Below, piece by piece: positions 61,937 to 64,000 of a stretch of DNA of 64,000 bases; within the stretch, counting starts at the first letter, position 1, and each line of letters begins with the position of its first letter. Origin of the DNA: CBDATB01 sp965199745 (lineage in GTDB: Bacteria; Bacteroidota; Bacteroidia; Cytophagales; Flammeovirgaceae). The notes under the pieces were generated by a model. The model was not told the DNA's origin. It worked only from the letters and a program-made list of their open reading frames with translations, and made no database searches. Made by a program: the position numbers and the translations under genes. The stretch lies in assembly GCA_965199745.1 (NCBI GenBank), contig CBDATB010000013.1, forward strand, positions 248,001-312,000, in the 5' to 3' direction.

Positions 61937-63277
61937 ATGTTTAAAAAAATACTGATAGCCAACAGGGGAGAAATAGCACTGCGAGTCATTAGAACTTGTA
62001 AAGAGATGGGCATTAAGACTGTAGCTGTATATTCTAAGGCTGATGTAGATAGTTTACATGTTAAATTTGCCGATGAAGCTGTTTGCATCGGCCCTGCAAT
62101 GAGTGCAAATTCTTACCTGAGTATTCCCAATATTATTTCTGCTGCTGAAATTACTGCTGCCGACGCTATACATCCCGGCTACGGTTTTTTGTCTGAGAAT
62201 GCACAATTTTCTAAAATATGTGCAGAACATCAAATTAAATTTATTGGTGCTTCTCCGCAAATGATAGATAAAATGGGAGATAAATCTACTGCGAAAGCTA
62301 CCATGAAAGCTGCTGGTGTGCCAACTGTTTTGGGTTCAGACGGCTTACTTAACTCCGTAGAGGAAGGTATGAAACTTGCTGCAAAAATAAAATATCCTGT
62401 GATACTGAAAGCCACTGCTGGCGGCGGCGGAAAAGGAATGCGTGTTGTTTCAAATGAAGAAGCCTTTAAAAGTGCCTGGGATTCTGCTAGGGCAGAAGCC
62501 AAAGCGGGTTTTGGCAATGATGGTATGTACCTCGAAAAATTTGTTGAAGAACCTCGCCACGTAGAAATTCAGGTATTTGGCGACCAGCATGGCAATGCCT
62601 GCCATTTGTCGGAAAGAGATTGTTCTATTCAACGCAGGCACCAAAAACTAGTAGAAGAAACACCTTCACCTGTATTAGATGAAAAACTTAGGCATAAGAT
62701 GGGTGAGGCAGGCACTAAGGCAGTAAAATCTATTGGTTATGAAGGAGCGGGTACGGTAGAATTCCTCGTTGATAAAAACCGTGATTTCTATTTTATGGAA
62801 ATGAACACACGCATTCAGGTAGAGCATCCCGTTACTGAACAAGTAACTGATTTTGACCTTATTAAAGAGCAAATTAAGATAGCTGCAGGCGTTCCGATTT
62901 CAGGAGAAAACTACTTTCCAAAACTCTATTCTATCGAATGCCGTATTAATGCTGAGGACCCTGAAAATAATTTCCGTCCTTCTCCCGGCAAAATTAAGAA
63001 CTTGCACGTACCCGGTGGAGTTGGCGTGAGAGTGGATACACATGTGTACGCTGGCTACACTATTCCTCCCAACTATGACTCAATGATTGCTAAACTCATC
63101 GTTACAGCACAATCACGCGAAGAAGCCGTTGTACGCATGAAAAGATCCTTGCAAGAGTTTGTCATTGAAGGTATTAAAACAACAATTCCTTTCCATATCT
63201 GGCTGATGGATAACCAAGTATTCCAATCTGGAAAATTTACTACCAAATTTATCGATGAACATTATGTAGCTAATTAA
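61937..63277 (+). CDS. accC: Biotin carboxylase subunit of acetyl-CoA carboxylase
   Basis: A 446-residue ATP-grasp enzyme that carboxylates BCCP-bound biotin. The ATG at 61937 gives the standard MFKKILIANRGEIALRVIRT start; a TTG 18 bases earlier is less likely. ATP-grasp GGGGKGMRVV, CSIQRRHQKLVEE, MEMNTRIQVEHPVTE and the C-terminal GYTIPPNYDSMI are intact. The converging M61 gene overlaps its end by 4 bp. Confidence 0.95.
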   Translation: MFKKILIANRGEIALRVIRTCKEMGIKTVAVYSKADVDSLHVKFADEAVCIGPAMSANSYLSIPNIISAAEITAADAIHPGYGFLSENAQFSKICAEHQIKFIGASPQMIDKMGDKSTAKATMKAAGVPTVLGSDGLLNSVEEGMKLAAKIKYPVILKATAGGGGKGMRVVSNEEAFKSAWDSARAEAKAGFGNDGMYLEKFVEEPRHVEIQVFGDQHGNACHLSERDCSIQRRHQKLVEETPSPVLDEKLRHKMGEAGTKAVKSIGYEGAGTVEFLVDKNRDFYFMEMNTRIQVEHPVTEQVTDFDLIKEQIKIAAGVPISGENYFPKLYSIECRINAEDPENNFRPSPGKIKNLHVPGGVGVRVDTHVYAGYTIPPNYDSMIAKLIVTAQSREEAVVRMKRSLQEFVIEGIKTTIPFHIWLMDNQVFQSGKFTTKFIDEHYVAN

Positions 63278-64000
63278 GTATTAAATTTCAGCCATTGTAT
63301 ACAATTTATTTTTTCTTCTTCATTTATTTTTTCTTTTTCTTCGATGGTATAGGTGCTAAAATAATTTCTGCCACAGGCTTGAAGGGTTTTTTCTATTAGT
63401 CTATTTTCTCTGAATAGGGCTATCTTTATCCTTTCAGTTTGTTGGGTTAATAAATTATCTAAGTTATCATTTTTTACTCTCATGCCATTCACGGCAATAA
63501 TCTCATCTTTGACAGATAAGGCTGTGCTTGCCGGTGACTCCGAACTAATAATATCTACTATTGTGCCACCTCCGCTATTGATAGTTTTCAATCCCCATAC
63601 TCTCTCAGTAATACTCTCAGCAGGCTTCTCTGCTAGCTCACAGCCTATATAGTTCAGTGCCTTATTCAGTCTTTTTTCTAAGGGAATAACTCCAGTAATA
63701 CAGGTATCAAAATATTCCTGCATGTTTGTTTGTGCAACAGTATTGACTGCCTCGATGTAGTCTTCTAGCCAATAACCTTTTGCTTGTTTTCCAAATTTTT
63801 GCCACAGTAGCCGCATTACGCTGTCGAGACTATCTTTGTTATGCGTATGTTGCCGGATTTCTAAATCTAAGATGAGAGCAACAATAGCCCCTTTTACATA
63901 GATAGAGGTTTTTCTTCCTGGAATACCCTTGCGATAACCATCCAGCCAGAGATCGAAAGAAGAATCGACGAGCGAAAGGTTCAATCGTCCTTCATTGTCA
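63274..64000 (-). CDS. M61 family peptidase, C-terminal part (runs off the window)
   Basis: Partial; the gene enters from the right edge. The visible part has the M61 C-terminal pattern (VDSSFDLWLDGYRKG, YVKGAIVALILDLEI, SLDSVMRLLWQKF) and a PDZ domain (GTIVDIISSESPAS, LSVKDEIIAVNG). The catalytic HEYxH site would lie beyond the window. M61 enzymes are glycyl aminopeptidase-like; here probably exported. Confidence 0.8.
   Translation of the reverse strand, partial: DNEGRLNLSLVDSSFDLWLDGYRKGIPGRKTSIYVKGAIVALILDLEIRQHTHNKDSLDSVMRLLWQKFGKQAKGYWLEDYIEAVNTVAQTNMQEYFDTCITGVIPLEKRLNKALNYIGCELAEKPAESITERVWGLKTINSGGGTIVDIISSESPASTALSVKDEIIAVNGMRVKNDNLDNLLTQQTERIKIALFRENRLIEKTLQACGRNYFSTYTIEEKEKINEEEKINCIQWLKFNT

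Noticed and set aside
1..64000. tRNA or rRNA genes.
   Set aside because: No T-loop signature with a matching cloverleaf was found on either strand by eye; a tRNAscan-type search would be needed to exclude them.

Overview
The window looks like a chromosomal segment of a member of the Bacteroidota, probably near Saprospiria or Chitinophagia. The support is a DUF2851 protein, a DNA polymerase III alpha subunit with an N-terminal proofreading-type exonuclease, LVIVD and VCBS-repeat surface proteins (one with a type IX secretion C-terminal tail), lipoprotein signals, a crtI-crtB carotenoid pair, and several matches to the Bacteroidota promoter box TAnnTTTG. No rRNA, tRNA or CRISPR array was recognised.

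Layout. Positions 1-7136 are ordinary backbone: M28 peptidase, oxidase subunit III-like protein, Nif3 family protein, a glutaredoxin-glutaredoxin-thioredoxin reductase fusion, a photolyase-like FAD protein and an LVIVD lipoprotein. Positions 7275-26390 are an accessory island, described below. From 26553 to the end the backbone resumes: dnaE, TPR proteins, glycosyltransferase and flippase, a lone atpC, an MlaF-like ATPase, purM, a cation/proton antiporter, an FKBP isomerase, rfbB, DUF2851, crtB-crtI, a VCBS/T9SS protein, an amidase, gltB, then DUF177-rpmF-fabH-efp-accB, a HindIII-type restriction-modification pair, accC, and the end of an M61 peptidase.

The island is the main discovery. Every recognisable gene in it lies on the + strand. 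The genes are small, mostly unrelated accessory functions, and are separated by at least thirteen imperfect-palindrome elements that each end in a GTTRRRY-like core, usually preceded by CC or AC. I read these as attC-like sites of an integron cassette array with no intact integrase, i.e. a CALIN-type array (cluster of attC sites lacking an integron integrase). Two structural families of site recur: short hairpins with a conserved ATTAAAAC loop, and longer hairpins with arms like GATATAAGTAATAGGC and GCCTACTACTCATATC that share two A-C mismatches. The only recombinase trace is the 3' end of a tyrosine recombinase, present twice in a 343-bp direct repeat (7338-7680 and 10858-11200). Each copy begins exactly at a GTTGCC core.

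Cassette cargo, in order: a secreted protein with HicBA; a DUF262/DUF1524 GmrSD-like protein; a decayed AvaI/BsoBI-type restriction-modification system with its own HTH regulator and promoter/operator; an IS1595 remnant, a secreted protein split by an in-frame stop, and a toxin-antitoxin pair whose toxin is frameshifted; an FkbM methyltransferase; small hypotheticals; a Dam methylase with a decayed endonuclease; a GDCCVxC protein beside a heavy-metal-domain tail; a broken amidase; a SAM methyltransferase; an acyltransferase; a glycosyltransferase with a methyltransferase; and a tandemly duplicated MORN-like fragment. Cargo is thus biased to defence, addiction modules and surface glycan modification, with many genes visibly decaying.

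Outside the island, the HindIII-type pair inserted between accB and accC without breaking either gene, and the Grx-Grx-TrxR fusion, are the most notable items.
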